Shown here: piece by piece, positions 6,390-14,743 of the stretch | Position numbering within the stretch: the stretch's first letter is position 1 | How the letters are laid out: the number at the start of each line of letters is the position of its first letter | Assembly: GCA_958447915.1 (NCBI GenBank) | Contig: CAUDCB010000019.1 | Span: 1 to 19,835 of the forward strand | Length of the DNA stretch: 19,835 nucleotides | Origin: an uncultured Collinsella sp. | GTDB lineage: Bacteria > Actinomycetota > Coriobacteriia > Coriobacteriales > Coriobacteriaceae | Direction: 5' to 3' | The notes under the pieces: generated by a model | Databases searched by the model: none | What the model was told of the DNA's origin: nothing | Seen by the model: only the letters and a program-made list of their open reading frames with translations | Position numbers and translations under genes: made by a program

Positions 6390-8563
6390 CCTCCGCTGAC
6401 CTCCTTAAAGATGTGTCGATACCGCGTGGCGACCGCATCGCGTAGAGGACGCGTCGCCACGGAGTCAAGGTTGCAAGCATACCGCAAGAGCTCGACCGCG
6501 TCCAAATGGGCCCACTCGATCAATTCCTCGTCGGCATCGAGGTCAACAAAGCGCAAGGTCACGCCGCCATGCTGGCGGTAACCCAGGATTTCACCCTCGT
6601 GGCGCAGACGCAGGTCCATCTGAGCGAGCGTAAAGCCGTCCGAGGTCTTCTCGAGCGACTGGAGGCGGTCTTGTGCCGCCGACGCGCCGCCGTTGCCCTT
6701 GGAGTGCGTCATGACCAGGCACGTTCCCGACACGCTGCCGCGGCCTACGCGCCCACGAAGCTGGTGCAAGGCCGCCAAACCAAAACGCTCGCCATTCTCG
6801 ATGACCATGACGGTGGCGTTGGGCACGTCAACGCCCACCTCGACGACCGTGGTCGAGACGAGCACATCGATCTCGCCATGCTTAAAGGCATCGATGACCC
6901 GGTCCTTCTCCCCCGCCGGCATGCGACCATGAAGACGCTCGATGGTAAGCCCCGGTAACGCCAGACGAAGGCGATCGAGCTCGGTCGCCGTGTCATGCAA
7001 CGGCACGGGCACGGTCACGCGGCCTTCGTCGTCGCGGGCGATGCCGGGTACGTCTTCGAGCTCATCGGCCGAATCGCTCGGCTCCACGAGCGGACAGATC
7101 ACGTAGGCTTGCTGCCCCTTTTCGTGCGCCTCGTGAATGGCTCCATAGGCCAGGTCGCGACTCGACTCGGTAAGGACGCGCGTCGTCACGCCGGCACCAG
7201 GAACGGGACGATGACGGATAATGCTCGTATCCAGGTCGCCATACACCGAAAGCGCCAGCGTGCGCGGGATCGGCGTGGCAGTCATGACCAGCAAGTCGGC
7301 ACCCGGGCCTTTCGCGCGTAGAGCGTTACGCTGGCCCACGCCAAAGCGGTGCTGCTCGTCGATCACCACAAGCGACAAATGCTTGAACGTGACGTTCTCC
7401 GAAAGCACCGCATGGGTACCAAAGAGCACGTCGAGCTCGCCAGACTGGAGCCGAGCATGAATCTGTTCACGCTCGGCCACCGGCGTGGCGCCCGTCAGGA
7501 GCGCCCAGGTTATGCCAGCCTGCGAGAGCAAGGGGCCGGTCTTATCGGCATATTGACGCGCCAGCACGCCCGTGGGCGCCATAACGCAGCCCTGAGTGCC
7601 GCTATCGGCCGCAACCGCCAACGCGCAGGCGGCAACGGCGGTCTTACCGGTACCGACATCGCCCAGCAGCAGGCGGTTCATCACGCGAGCGCCATCGCAC
7701 ATATCATGCAGAATGTCTTGAAATGCAGCCTCCTGCTCATCGCTCAGCGAAAACGGCAGGACCTGTTTAAGCGCAGCAAAATGCTCTCCCGCGGCATGCG
7801 CATAAGGCACTACTTCGACCATACCGCCATCGTTGCGAAGACGCAGCGCGAGCTGCAAGCAGAGACACTCCTCGTAGGCAAGACGCCGGCGTGCGATGTC
7901 GCGCTCGGCCATGCTCGAGGGAAAGTGGATCGAGCGCAGCGCACGGGCATTGCTCATGAGCTTCCGCTTTGCGCGCAGCGGCGCGGGAATGGGATCGAAT
8001 GGATTGGCAGCCACTTCGAGCGCTCCGCTCACGATACGGCGCATCCATGCCTGACTCACGCCGTCACTTACGTAGTGGACCGGCAAAATGGTACCGGTGG
8101 CGCGCCCATCCTCGAGCTTTTCAAAGTGGGGCGAGGCCATTTGCTTAAAACCATAAGCAAACTCGACCTTGCCCATCACGGCCAGGCGGTCGCCCTGCTT
8201 AAGCTGTTGGGCAATCCAAGGCTGACGGAAAAAGGCAACCTGCAGCACGCCCGTCTCGTCCACGAGCGAGATCTCAGTCACCTGCATACGCGGACGGGGC
8301 TGCTTTTGGACAATGCGATCGACCGTAGCGATGATGGTGCACACGGCACCGATGGGCGCCATCTCGATGGACCACGAGCGAGTGAAGTCCAGGTAGCGAT
8401 GGGGAATATGGAGAAGGAGGTCCCCCACCGTCCGAATTCCCAGACGGCGAAGGGCCTCCTCACGTTTACCCGAAACATATTTGAGTCGCGCGATATCCTC
8501 GTCGAGCGCATTGCTCTGGGCAAAACGCTCCGAGACGCGCGGCACGGAGCACAGCTCGGACAT
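6386..8563 (-). CDS. recG: ATP-dependent DNA helicase RecG
   Basis: RecG is a double-stranded-DNA translocase that remodels stalled replication forks, Holliday junctions and R-loops. The 725-residue protein has an N-terminal wedge/OB-fold region (roughly 50-150, including VTEISLVDETGVLQVAFF) and the two helicase lobes: Walker A GDVGTGKT (301-308), DEQH box (402-405), TATPIPRT (about 429-436), and the C-terminal LRGRVGRG motif VI in the second lobe. The ATG at 8563 lies 9 nt after the fakA stop and has no clear Shine-Dalgarno, so translation probably depends on ribosomes finishing fakA. It overlaps rsmD by 4 nt. The asp23-fakA-recG order is also found in Firmicutes. Confidence 0.97.
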   Translation of the reverse strand: MSELCSVPRVSERFAQSNALDEDIARLKYVSGKREEALRRLGIRTVGDLLLHIPHRYLDFTRSWSIEMAPIGAVCTIIATVDRIVQKQPRPRMQVTEISLVDETGVLQVAFFRQPWIAQQLKQGDRLAVMGKVEFAYGFKQMASPHFEKLEDGRATGTILPVHYVSDGVSQAWMRRIVSGALEVAANPFDPIPAPLRAKRKLMSNARALRSIHFPSSMAERDIARRRLAYEECLCLQLALRLRNDGGMVEVVPYAHAAGEHFAALKQVLPFSLSDEQEAAFQDILHDMCDGARVMNRLLLGDVGTGKTAVAACALAVAADSGTQGCVMAPTGVLARQYADKTGPLLSQAGITWALLTGATPVAEREQIHARLQSGELDVLFGTHAVLSENVTFKHLSLVVIDEQHRFGVGQRNALRAKGPGADLLVMTATPIPRTLALSVYGDLDTSIIRHRPVPGAGVTTRVLTESSRDLAYGAIHEAHEKGQQAYVICPLVEPSDSADELEDVPGIARDDEGRVTVPVPLHDTATELDRLRLALPGLTIERLHGRMPAGEKDRVIDAFKHGEIDVLVSTTVVEVGVDVPNATVMVIENGERFGLAALHQLRGRVGRGSVSGTCLVMTHSKGNGGASAAQDRLQSLEKTSDGFTLAQMDLRLRHEGEILGYRQHGGVTLRFVDLDADEELIEWAHLDAVELLRYACNLDSVATRPLRDAVATRYRHIFKEVSGG

Positions 8564-8572
8564 AGGCAGAGC

Positions 8573-10234
8573 CTACTCGATCGAGAAGATCACGGGATAG
8601 AGCGACTGCTCACCACGATGGGCGTCGATCTCCAGATCGGGCTGAGCCTCCTCGATAGCCTCGACGATCTCCTGGAAGGCCTCGTCGGACAGCTCCTCGC
8701 CGGCCAGAATCGTCAGCGCGTCGCCCTCCTCTTCCTCCTGCATACGGTTGATGCAGTCGAGCGTGACCTGTTTCACGTCGGAGCCGACCACGTCGATGGA
8801 GCCGGCGATGATGCCCATGACGTCACCGGAGTGAATCGGCGAGCCGTCGGAGGCGCTGGAGTCGCGCACGGCGCGGGTGACCTCGCCATCGCGGACCTCG
8901 CTGATGGCGTCGACCATAGCGGCAACAGCATCCTCGAGTTCGGAATCGGGCAGGACCGCGAACAGCGCGGAGAAGGCCTGCGGGACGGTCTTGGTGGGAA
9001 CGACGGCGACCTTCTTGTCGGTGCAGGCGGAGGCAGCGGCCTCAGCAGCCATGCGGATGTTGCCGTTGTTGGGCAGGATGATGACCGAGGTCGCGTTGAC
9101 CTGGTCGACGGCGCCCAGCAGGTCGGCGGTCGAGGGGTTCATGGTTTGACCGCCCGACACGATCACATCGACGCCGAGGGACTTGAGGATGTCGGCCTCA
9201 CCTGAACCGGCGGCAACGGCGACAAAGCCCAGGGCCTTCGCGGGCTCGGCGGCCTTCTCCTGGTCCTCGTGGATCTTAGCGGTACGGTCGTGGGCCTCCA
9301 TCTCCATGTTGTGGATAAAGACCTCGTAGATCTGACCGAGCTGCAGCATGTGCTCGAGCACCAGGTTGGGGGTGTTGGAGTGCACGTGGATCTTGTAGTC
9401 GGGATAGGCGCCCACGAGCAGCTCGCAGTCGCCCATGGAGCCCAGGAACTTAAGGCACTCGTCCTCGTCAAACGGGGCGTCGGCCTTAAAGAGGAACTCG
9501 TTGCAGTAGCGGAACTCCGAGCCCTCCCAGTCGTCGTTGGCCTCGATCTCCACGCGGTCAAGAGCGGCGTCACGGGCAGAGCCAGCGGAATCAAACGTGG
9601 CGGAGAAATCCTCGACAACAGTGCTGCGGCCAAGAGCGGCGGCAACAAAGTTCTCCAAGAAGATGGCAAAGCCAAAAGCGCCGGAGTCGACCACGCCGTT
9701 CTCCTTGAGGACGGGCAGCAGGTCGGGCGTGCGGGCGACGGACTGGTAGGCCTCGACGACGACGGCGTCGAGCGCATCCTCGGCAGAGAACTTCTTCTTC
9801 TCGCACTCGTCTGCCTTGGTCGAAACATCACGCAGGACCGTGAGGATCGTGCCCTCGATGGGTTTACGAACAGCCTGGAAGGCAACCTTGACGGCACGAC
9901 GGAAGGCGAAGGCGATATTGGCGGACGTAATGGGCTCATCGGCAGAAACAAGGCCCTCGGCCACGCCGCGCAGAATCTGCGAGGTGATGACACCGGAGTT
10001 GCCGCGGGCGCCCATCAGGGAGCCGTGGGTGATGGCGCCAGCAATGGCCTCCATGTCGGCATCGGCGGGAAGGGCGGAAAGCTCCTTGGTCACCGAGGCG
10101 AGCGTGAGCGACATGTTGGTGCCGGTGTCACCGTCGGGTACGGGGAAGACGTTGAGCTTGTTGATCTCCTCGGCCTTTTCGGAAACGGCAGCCGCAGCGA
10201 TCGGAAAACAGGTGCGAATGGTCTTTGCAATCAT
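8573..10234 (-). CDS. fakA: DAK2-domain fatty acid kinase FakA (YloV family)
   Basis: FakA phosphorylates fatty acids presented by a FakB binding protein, yielding acyl-phosphate that PlsY can use directly or PlsX can convert to acyl-ACP. The 553-residue length fits the family. The N-terminal DAK2 domain has NVFPVPDGDTGTN (28-40, Mg-ATP aspartates) and GARGNSGVITSQ near residue 95; the middle and C-terminal parts match the family's regulatory and DegV-like portions. The N-terminus before the first motif looks about 10 residues shorter than in Bacillus YloV, but a stop at 10264 (that of the asp23-like gene, in the same frame) excludes extension. The only Shine-Dalgarno candidate, GGAG, lies about 13 nt before the ATG at 10234, so initiation may be weak or coupled. 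No fakB gene is visible in this window. Confidence 0.9.
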   Translation of the reverse strand: MIAKTIRTCFPIAAAAVSEKAEEINKLNVFPVPDGDTGTNMSLTLASVTKELSALPADADMEAIAGAITHGSLMGARGNSGVITSQILRGVAEGLVSADEPITSANIAFAFRRAVKVAFQAVRKPIEGTILTVLRDVSTKADECEKKKFSAEDALDAVVVEAYQSVARTPDLLPVLKENGVVDSGAFGFAIFLENFVAAALGRSTVVEDFSATFDSAGSARDAALDRVEIEANDDWEGSEFRYCNEFLFKADAPFDEDECLKFLGSMGDCELLVGAYPDYKIHVHSNTPNLVLEHMLQLGQIYEVFIHNMEMEAHDRTAKIHEDQEKAAEPAKALGFVAVAAGSGEADILKSLGVDVIVSGGQTMNPSTADLLGAVDQVNATSVIILPNNGNIRMAAEAAASACTDKKVAVVPTKTVPQAFSALFAVLPDSELEDAVAAMVDAISEVRDGEVTRAVRDSSASDGSPIHSGDVMGIIAGSIDVVGSDVKQVTLDCINRMQEEEEGDALTILAGEELSDEAFQEIVEAIEEAQPDLEIDAHRGEQSLYPVIFSIE

Positions 10235-10261
10235 GAGTGGTGAAATCTCCGTATTCGGATG

Positions 10262-10618
10262 CTAGTTCAGACGGCTCTTGAGCGCGTCGATGTGAATGCC
10301 GATCTTAAGGCTGGCGGGATCGATCTGAGCGATCTCCTGCAGGGTGAAGGCGACGGAGCTCGAAAGATTGTGGCAGACGGACTTCATGTTGACGCCGTTC
10401 TCGAGCACGACGTGAAGATCGACCGTAAGGCCGTTCTCGTCGGCGGAAACAAGCACGCCCTTGCGGAGGCGCTGGCCGGCAAGCAGGCGCACGCTCTCGG
10501 CGCCCTGGAGCTGTTCGGCCATACCGACGACGCCGTAGCACGTCATCGCGGCATAACCGGCAATATCGGCAATAACGTCGTTCGAGACGCTCAGGCTGCC
10601 GTTAATGGTCTCAGACAC
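10262..10618 (-). CDS. Asp23/Gls24-family protein (DUF322, YloU-like)
   Basis: This 118-residue protein of the Asp23/Gls24 family contains the family-typical segments NDVIADIAGYAAMTCYGVVGM, LTVDLHVVLENGVNM and a C-terminal NIH/GIHIDALK-like stretch. The start is the GTG at 10618, preceded by AAAGGAG with 6 nt spacing; the ATG at 10651 lies upstream of that site and is rejected. It is followed after 27 nt by fakA, the same pairing as yloU-yloV in Bacillus. Members are linked to envelope stress, membrane association and lipid metabolism, but the molecular function is unsettled. It is the first gene after the tRNA terminator, so it should have its own promoter in 10619-10776, where I see no convincing consensus. 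Confidence 0.9.
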   Translation of the reverse strand: MSETINGSLSVSNDVIADIAGYAAMTCYGVVGMAEQLQGAESVRLLAGQRLRKGVLVSADENGLTVDLHVVLENGVNMKSVCHNLSSSVAFTLQEIAQIDPASLKIGIHIDALKSRLN

Positions 10619-10776
10619 AAGAATCTCCTTTTCTGGTGCTCGCGGCACCATGTCGTGGGAGCAATCATTCCAACATTTTACAACGACCGCGCCATGTTGA
10701 GGTGATGGGTCGCGGGATTACATCCTCGACACGAAATGTTGATACGGTAACGTTCGCCACAAGCAATCGCGGCATG

Positions 10777-10806
10777 AAAAAACCCGCCGCATATGCGACG
10801 GGTTTT
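10777..10806 (-). terminator. Intrinsic terminator of the tRNA-Asn unit
   Basis: On the minus strand AAAACCCGTCGC (10806-10795), loop ATAT, and GCGGCGGGTTTT (10790-10779) form a 12-bp stem with one U-G wobble, continuing into a run of six T that ends at 10777. It begins only 6 nt after the encoded CCA of the downstream tRNA, so it closes the tRNA transcript. The plus strand also ends in a shorter T-run and could terminate antisense transcripts. Confidence 0.88.
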
Positions 10807-10812
10807 ACAACC

Positions 10813-10887
10813 TGGCTCCCCGGGTAGGACTCGAACCTACAACAGCGCGGTTAACAGCCGCGTGCTCTACCATTGAGCTACCGAGGA
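10813..10887 (-). tRNA. tRNA-Asn (GTT), copy 2
   Basis: The 75-nt gene folds as a standard cloverleaf: acceptor TCCTCGG/CCGGGGA (one T-G wobble), D arm GCTC/GAGC, anticodon stem CGCGG/CCGCG with loop CTGTTAA giving anticodon GTT (asparagine), and T arm GTAGG/CCTAC with TTCGAGT. The discriminator is G and the CCA end is encoded (10815-10813). It is identical base for base to the copy at 10922-10996 and lies second in the same transcript, directly before the terminator. Confidence 0.97.
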
Positions 10888-10894
10888 ATTTAAA

Positions 10895-10912
10895 AGCCCA
10901 ACGGAAAGGGCT
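10895..10912 (-). other. Small hairpin between the two tRNA-Asn genes
   Basis: On the minus strand AGCCC (10912-10908), an 8-nt loop and GGGCT (10899-10895) are followed by TTTTAAA. Only 5 bp pair, so it is a weak terminator at best. It may mark a partial stop or a processing site separating the two tRNA precursors. Confidence 0.35.
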
Positions 10913-10921
10913 GAAAAATTC

Positions 10922-10996
10922 TGGCTCCCCGGGTAGGACTCGAACCTACAACAGCGCGGTTAACAGCCGCGTGCTCTACCATTGAGCTACCGAGGA
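10922..10996 (-). tRNA. tRNA-Asn (GTT), copy 1
   Basis: This 75-nt cloverleaf is identical to the downstream copy: anticodon GTT in loop CTGTTAA, G discriminator and encoded CCA (10924-10922). It is promoter-proximal: the TATAAT box ends about 30 nt upstream of the mature 5' end, leaving a leader of roughly 20-25 nt for RNase P to remove. The 34-nt spacer to copy 2 is AT-rich with one small hairpin. Confidence 0.97.
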
Positions 10997-11026
10997 ATAG
11001 GTGCGTGCTCTCAAGCAACGAAGTTT

Positions 11027-11074
11027 ATTATACGGACGATTGAGCGAAGGGCAAGAACTTTTTTAAGAAATTTT
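11027..11074 (-). promoter_or_regulatory. Promoter of the tRNA-Asn pair with UP-like element
   Basis: On the minus strand a perfect -10 box TATAAT (11032-11027) sits 16 bp from a TTGCCC -35 box (11054-11049). Directly upstream, 11074-11055 is AT-rich (AAAATTTCTTAAAAAAGTTC), resembling the UP elements of strong stable-RNA promoters. The position fits transcription of both tRNA-Asn genes. It is the clearest housekeeping-sigma promoter in the window. Confidence 0.75.
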
Positions 11075-11114
11075 CCGGCCCGGTCGTTTAAGAACGTACC
11101 CAACAACTACATGA

Positions 11115-11148
11115 AAGCGCCCTCAAGCGGATGTACTTGAGGGCGCTT
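11115..11148 (-). terminator. Terminator hairpin after rpoD
   Basis: AAGCGCCCTCAAG and CTTGAGGGCGCTT form a perfect 13-bp stem with an 8-nt loop, starting 13 nt after the rpoD stop. The T-tract that follows on the minus strand is poor (TTTC), so termination could be incomplete, but the stem is very stable and well placed to end the rpoD transcript before the tRNA promoter. Confidence 0.7.
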
Positions 11149-11161
11149 CTTGCTTGCGAGG

Positions 11162-12505
11162 TTAAGACTCAATATAGTCCTTAAGCTTGCTGCTGCGGCT
11201 CGGGTGGCGGAGCTTGGCCAGGGTCTTGGACTCGATCTGGCGGATACGCTCGCGCGTGACGCCAAACTCGCGACCGACTTCCTCGAGTGTGCGGGGATGT
11301 CCGTCGACAAGGCCAAAGCGCAGCTCGATAACCTTGCGCTCGCGATCGGCAAGCGAATCGAGCACCTGGGTGAGCTGCTCCTGCAGCATGGAGAAGCTGG
11401 CGGCATCGGGCGGAACGATAGCCTGGGAGTCCTCGATGAAGTCGCCCAGTTGGGAATCCTCTTCCTCGCCGATGGGGGTCTCGAGCGACACGGGCTCCTG
11501 CGAAATCTTCTGGATCTCGCGGACGCGGTCGGCACTCATGTCCATCTCGGCACCGATCTCCTCGGGGGTCGGGTCGCGACCCAGGTCCTGGAGGAGCTGG
11601 CGCTGCACGCGAACGAGCTTGTTGATGGTCTCGACCCTGTGCACGGGAATACGGATGGTACGGGCTTGGTCGGCGATAGCGCGCGTGATGGCCTGACGGA
11701 TCCACCACGTGGCGTACGTGGAGAACTTAAAACCCTTCTGGTAGTCGAACTTCTCGACGGCGCGGATCAAACCGAGGTTGCCCTCCTGGATCAGATCCAG
11801 GAACAGCATGCCACGGCCGACATAGCGCTTGGCGATGGAGACAACCAGACGCAGGTTAGCGCTGATGAGCGCCTGCTTGGCCTCAAGACCAACGTTCTCG
11901 ATACGCGTAAGACGACGCATCTCAGCGCGGGTGAGTTCAATCTCGCCCGCATCGGCAGCCTCGAGCTTCTCGGTAGCCTCGAGACCGGCCTCGATCTTCA
12001 TGGCCAAATCGACCTCTTCGGAAGCGGTCAGCAGGTCGACCTTACCGATCTCCTTGAGGTACATACGAACCGGGTCGCCGGTCAGCATCACCGTGGAGGC
12101 ATCGATGCCGCGCACGCGCGAACGCGAACGGGACGTGCGTACGGTGCGTTTCTTCTTGCTCTTGGAAGAGCCCATCTCGGCGTCGGCCTGGCGGGCCATC
12201 TTGAGCTCGTGATCGTCAAGCGAACCGGAATCGTGCTCGTCGTCGTCATCGAAATCGTCGGTATCGTTATCGTCATCGCCGACGCCCATCGGGGCGTCGT
12301 CGTTTCCGCTCGCGGAGATAATCTGGATGCCGCTGTTGCGCAGCGCGGAATACACCGCGTTGAGCTGCTCATCAGAGACATCGATATCCTTCAGGGCGAC
12401 CTGAATCTCGTCCTCGGTTACCGAAGTCCTGTTTGAGCCATTGCCCATGAGCTTTGCAACGTAGGATTCCAGCCCAGTACCCGTGCTCTCAGTCTTTTTT
12501 GGCAC
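11162..12505 (-). CDS. rpoD: Primary RNA polymerase sigma factor (RpoD/SigA)
   Basis: This is the housekeeping sigma-70 factor directing RNA polymerase to most promoters. Of 447 residues, region 1.2 is at about 143-172 (DPVRMYLKEIGKVDLLT), region 2 at 210-290 with the -10 recognition segment KFSTYATWWIRQAITRA, region 3 at about 291-365, and region 4 from 385 with the helix-turn-helix TLEEVGREFGVTRERIRQIE for -35 recognition. Before region 1.2 there is an acidic tract (77-91, mostly Asp) followed by a Lys/Arg/Ser tract (114-132). The start is GTG at 12505 with GGGAG about 5 nt upstream. It follows dnaG by 108 nt, the classic dnaG-rpoD adjacency of the macromolecular synthesis operon, and may have its own promoter in that gap. 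Confidence 0.98.
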   Translation of the reverse strand: MPKKTESTGTGLESYVAKLMGNGSNRTSVTEDEIQVALKDIDVSDEQLNAVYSALRNSGIQIISASGNDDAPMGVGDDDNDTDDFDDDDEHDSGSLDDHELKMARQADAEMGSSKSKKKRTVRTSRSRSRVRGIDASTVMLTGDPVRMYLKEIGKVDLLTASEEVDLAMKIEAGLEATEKLEAADAGEIELTRAEMRRLTRIENVGLEAKQALISANLRLVVSIAKRYVGRGMLFLDLIQEGNLGLIRAVEKFDYQKGFKFSTYATWWIRQAITRAIADQARTIRIPVHRVETINKLVRVQRQLLQDLGRDPTPEEIGAEMDMSADRVREIQKISQEPVSLETPIGEEEDSQLGDFIEDSQAIVPPDAASFSMLQEQLTQVLDSLADRERKVIELRFGLVDGHPRTLEEVGREFGVTRERIRQIESKTLAKLRHPSRSSKLKDYIES

Positions 12506-12613
12506 AGATTCTCCCTTCGTAGTCCACAGGACTCAATACTTTAACACACAGCGACATCTATACCCAAAAAGAGGACTGGATATAGGCGAGAATACGCTGG
12601 CTGACCACAACAT

Positions 12614-14743
12614 CTAGGCCTGATCGGCACCTGCGGTCTCCAAACCGATCAAACGGAACGGGTCGGCCACGCCACCGATCGACTTTTGGAGCTCGCGCTG
12701 GCGCTGTGAATCTTGCACCGCCTGCATCGTCAGCACGCGACGGGCCTCATCGTCGAGTGAACGGTCCTGGCGCAACTTTGCCTGCGCGGCTCGCATGCGA
12801 CGTTTGATGGTGTAGAGCTCGAGCGTATCGAGCATAAAGACGATATTCGTCTCGGTCGGGTGCTTACTCGTTGCCGAGATGCGCCCGGCGCTGACAAGCG
12901 ACGCCGCCTCGGGACACACCGCGCGCGCCGCATCCATGCAGGCCGCAGGATCGGTGCCCGGGGGCGTCGCAAGTACGGCCCACGCAATGGACTCGTGACG
13001 CGGGTCGACCCACTCGATAGAACAAATACGATCGGCATACGTGCGGAACAGATCGGGGTAGCTCATGAGCATCGTCAGCAGCTCGCGCTCCCCCGCTAGG
13101 GATTTCCGCTCCAGATCGGTCAAAACAATCGGCATCGACGGAGCTGCCGCCGCGCTTGAACTATCGGCAACGGTCGCAGCGCTTTCCATCCCCGCTGGCA
13201 CATCAATTGGCGGCAGGTCCTCGTCGACCTCCACCGGCGCGGCCCCATAGGCATCAAGCGGAACGTAGTCGTACGGGTCCTCCTCGACCGGTGCGGACAC
13301 CGGCGGCGTCGCACCCGCGGCCCAGGCACCGCGACCGGCACTGCGCGCACCAGCCGCACCGCCGCCCGAGCTTCGTCCCTGCGACCCGCCCGCGCGCTCA
13401 GCTTGCGCGCGTTGACGCTCATAGTTCTGCTCACGCCGGCGCTCGGCATCCTCGCGCTTGGCGACATCGCGAAACACACGGCCCGAACTCGCGCGCACGG
13501 TCTCCAGGTCCAAACCCAACAGGTCGGCAATCTGGATAAAGTACGTGTCGATCATATAGCTGTCGCGCAGCGGATAGATGAGCGTCAGCGCATCCTCGAG
13601 CGCCTTGGCACGACCGCCCGGTGTGGTAATGTCGCTCGACTCCTGCAGCGAACGGTAGACAAAATCCATGAGGGGCTCGGCTGCGTCGATGCGCGCCTGA
13701 AGCTCCTGGCCGCCATGCGCGGTGACGAACTCCATGGGGTCGTTGCCGTCGGGCAACACCACGCAGCGCAGGTCCATCGAATCCTGCTCGATAAACTGAA
13801 TCGCGCGGCGAGCGGCCTTTTGACCAGCGGCGTCGCCATCGAACATATAGACAATGCGCTTGGCAAAACGGGTGAGTGTCTTAACGTGATGTTCCGTGAG
13901 TGCTGTGCCCAGCGTAGCAACGACGTTTTTGATCCCTGCCTCCCAGCAGGCGATGCAGTCGGTATATCCCTCCACCACGATGGCGGTATCCTGCGCGACG
14001 ATAAACTCCTTGGCCCAGTTAAAGCCGTAGAGGTTTCGTTTTTTATGAAACACGCTCGTCTCGGCGGTGTTGAGGTACTTTGGCTGACCATCGCCCATGA
14101 TGCGCCCGCCAAAGGCGATATTGTGACCTTGCTCATCAAAGATGGGAAACATCACACGGTCGTAAAAGCGGTCCGCGAGCTGTCCGCGCCCACGGCTCAC
14201 GGCTACATTGGCGTCGATCATCTCCTGCGGGGTAAAGCCCGCCTGCGACAGGTGCGATACCAGCGCGTTGCGACCCGGTGCAAAGCCCAGACAGTAGCGG
14301 CGACAGACATCTCCGCCCATGCCGCGGCTGGCAAAGTACTCGCGCGGACGGCTGTCCTTACCGCGCATAAGCATGGTGTGGTAGAACTGAGCCGTCTCGG
14401 CGCACAGATCGTAGATGCGGGCGCGCTTGGTGCCGCGATCGCGCTGCGCACCGGTATCGTGCAGCTCAATGCCCGCACGATCGGCCAAATAGCGAATCGA
14501 CTCGGGAAAACTCAGGTTCTCGCGCTTCATGATATAGGTAAAGACGTCGCCGCCCTCGCCGCAGCCAAAGCAATGCCACACCTGCGTAGCAGGGATAATG
14601 TGAAACGATGGGGTCTTTTCGCCATGAAACGGGCAGCATCCCCAAAACTCATGGCCGCGGGGCTTGAGCTCAACCGTTTCATGCACTATGGCAACCAGGT
14701 CCGACGCCGCGCGTACCTGATCTTTTTCCTCATCGCTAATCAC
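12614..14743 (-). CDS. dnaG: DNA primase DnaG
   Basis: DnaG makes RNA primers for replication. The 709-residue protein has the N-terminal CHC2 zinc finger (C37-x2-H40 and C58-x2-C61), the catalytic core, and the TOPRIM fold with E257 in VVEGYTD and D301/D303 in YMFDGDAAG. A charged then Gly/Ala/Ser/Pro-rich linker (about 430-537) separates it from a C-terminal helicase-binding domain (from about 538). This linker makes the protein longer than the typical ~600 residues. Start is GTG at 14743, overlapping the ribF stop region by 8 nt, with a G-rich AGGGGGTGAG just upstream. It is followed by rpoD. Confidence 0.97.
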   Translation of the reverse strand: MISDEEKDQVRAASDLVAIVHETVELKPRGHEFWGCCPFHGEKTPSFHIIPATQVWHCFGCGEGGDVFTYIMKRENLSFPESIRYLADRAGIELHDTGAQRDRGTKRARIYDLCAETAQFYHTMLMRGKDSRPREYFASRGMGGDVCRRYCLGFAPGRNALVSHLSQAGFTPQEMIDANVAVSRGRGQLADRFYDRVMFPIFDEQGHNIAFGGRIMGDGQPKYLNTAETSVFHKKRNLYGFNWAKEFIVAQDTAIVVEGYTDCIACWEAGIKNVVATLGTALTEHHVKTLTRFAKRIVYMFDGDAAGQKAARRAIQFIEQDSMDLRCVVLPDGNDPMEFVTAHGGQELQARIDAAEPLMDFVYRSLQESSDITTPGGRAKALEDALTLIYPLRDSYMIDTYFIQIADLLGLDLETVRASSGRVFRDVAKREDAERRREQNYERQRAQAERAGGSQGRSSGGGAAGARSAGRGAWAAGATPPVSAPVEEDPYDYVPLDAYGAAPVEVDEDLPPIDVPAGMESAATVADSSSAAAAPSMPIVLTDLERKSLAGERELLTMLMSYPDLFRTYADRICSIEWVDPRHESIAWAVLATPPGTDPAACMDAARAVCPEAASLVSAGRISATSKHPTETNIVFMLDTLELYTIKRRMRAAQAKLRQDRSLDDEARRVLTMQAVQDSQRQRELQKSIGGVADPFRLIGLETAGADQA

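Noticed and set aside
7349..9205. Long plus-strand open frame (618 codons) opposite recG and fakA
   Set aside because: It lies wholly antisense to two well-recognised genes, has no recognisable domain and a skewed Leu/His/Arg/Gly composition typical of the reverse frame of GC-rich coding DNA.
10619..10776. Possible promoter or small RNA between the asp23-like gene and the tRNA terminator
   Set aside because: A TAAAAT near 10675 lacks a supporting -35 box, and no stable structure or conserved RNA motif was recognised. A promoter must exist nearby but I cannot place it.
11150..12436. Plus-strand open frame (428 codons) opposite rpoD
   Set aside because: It is a shadow of rpoD; it contains no family motif, spans the rpoD stop only by chance, and has no ribosome binding site that would decide a start.
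12506..12613. Promoter for rpoD in the dnaG-rpoD gap (TAAAGT with TTGGGT 18 bp upstream)
   Set aside because: Both boxes match consensus weakly (3-4 of 6); a promoter here is likely on gene-order grounds but its position is not convincing.
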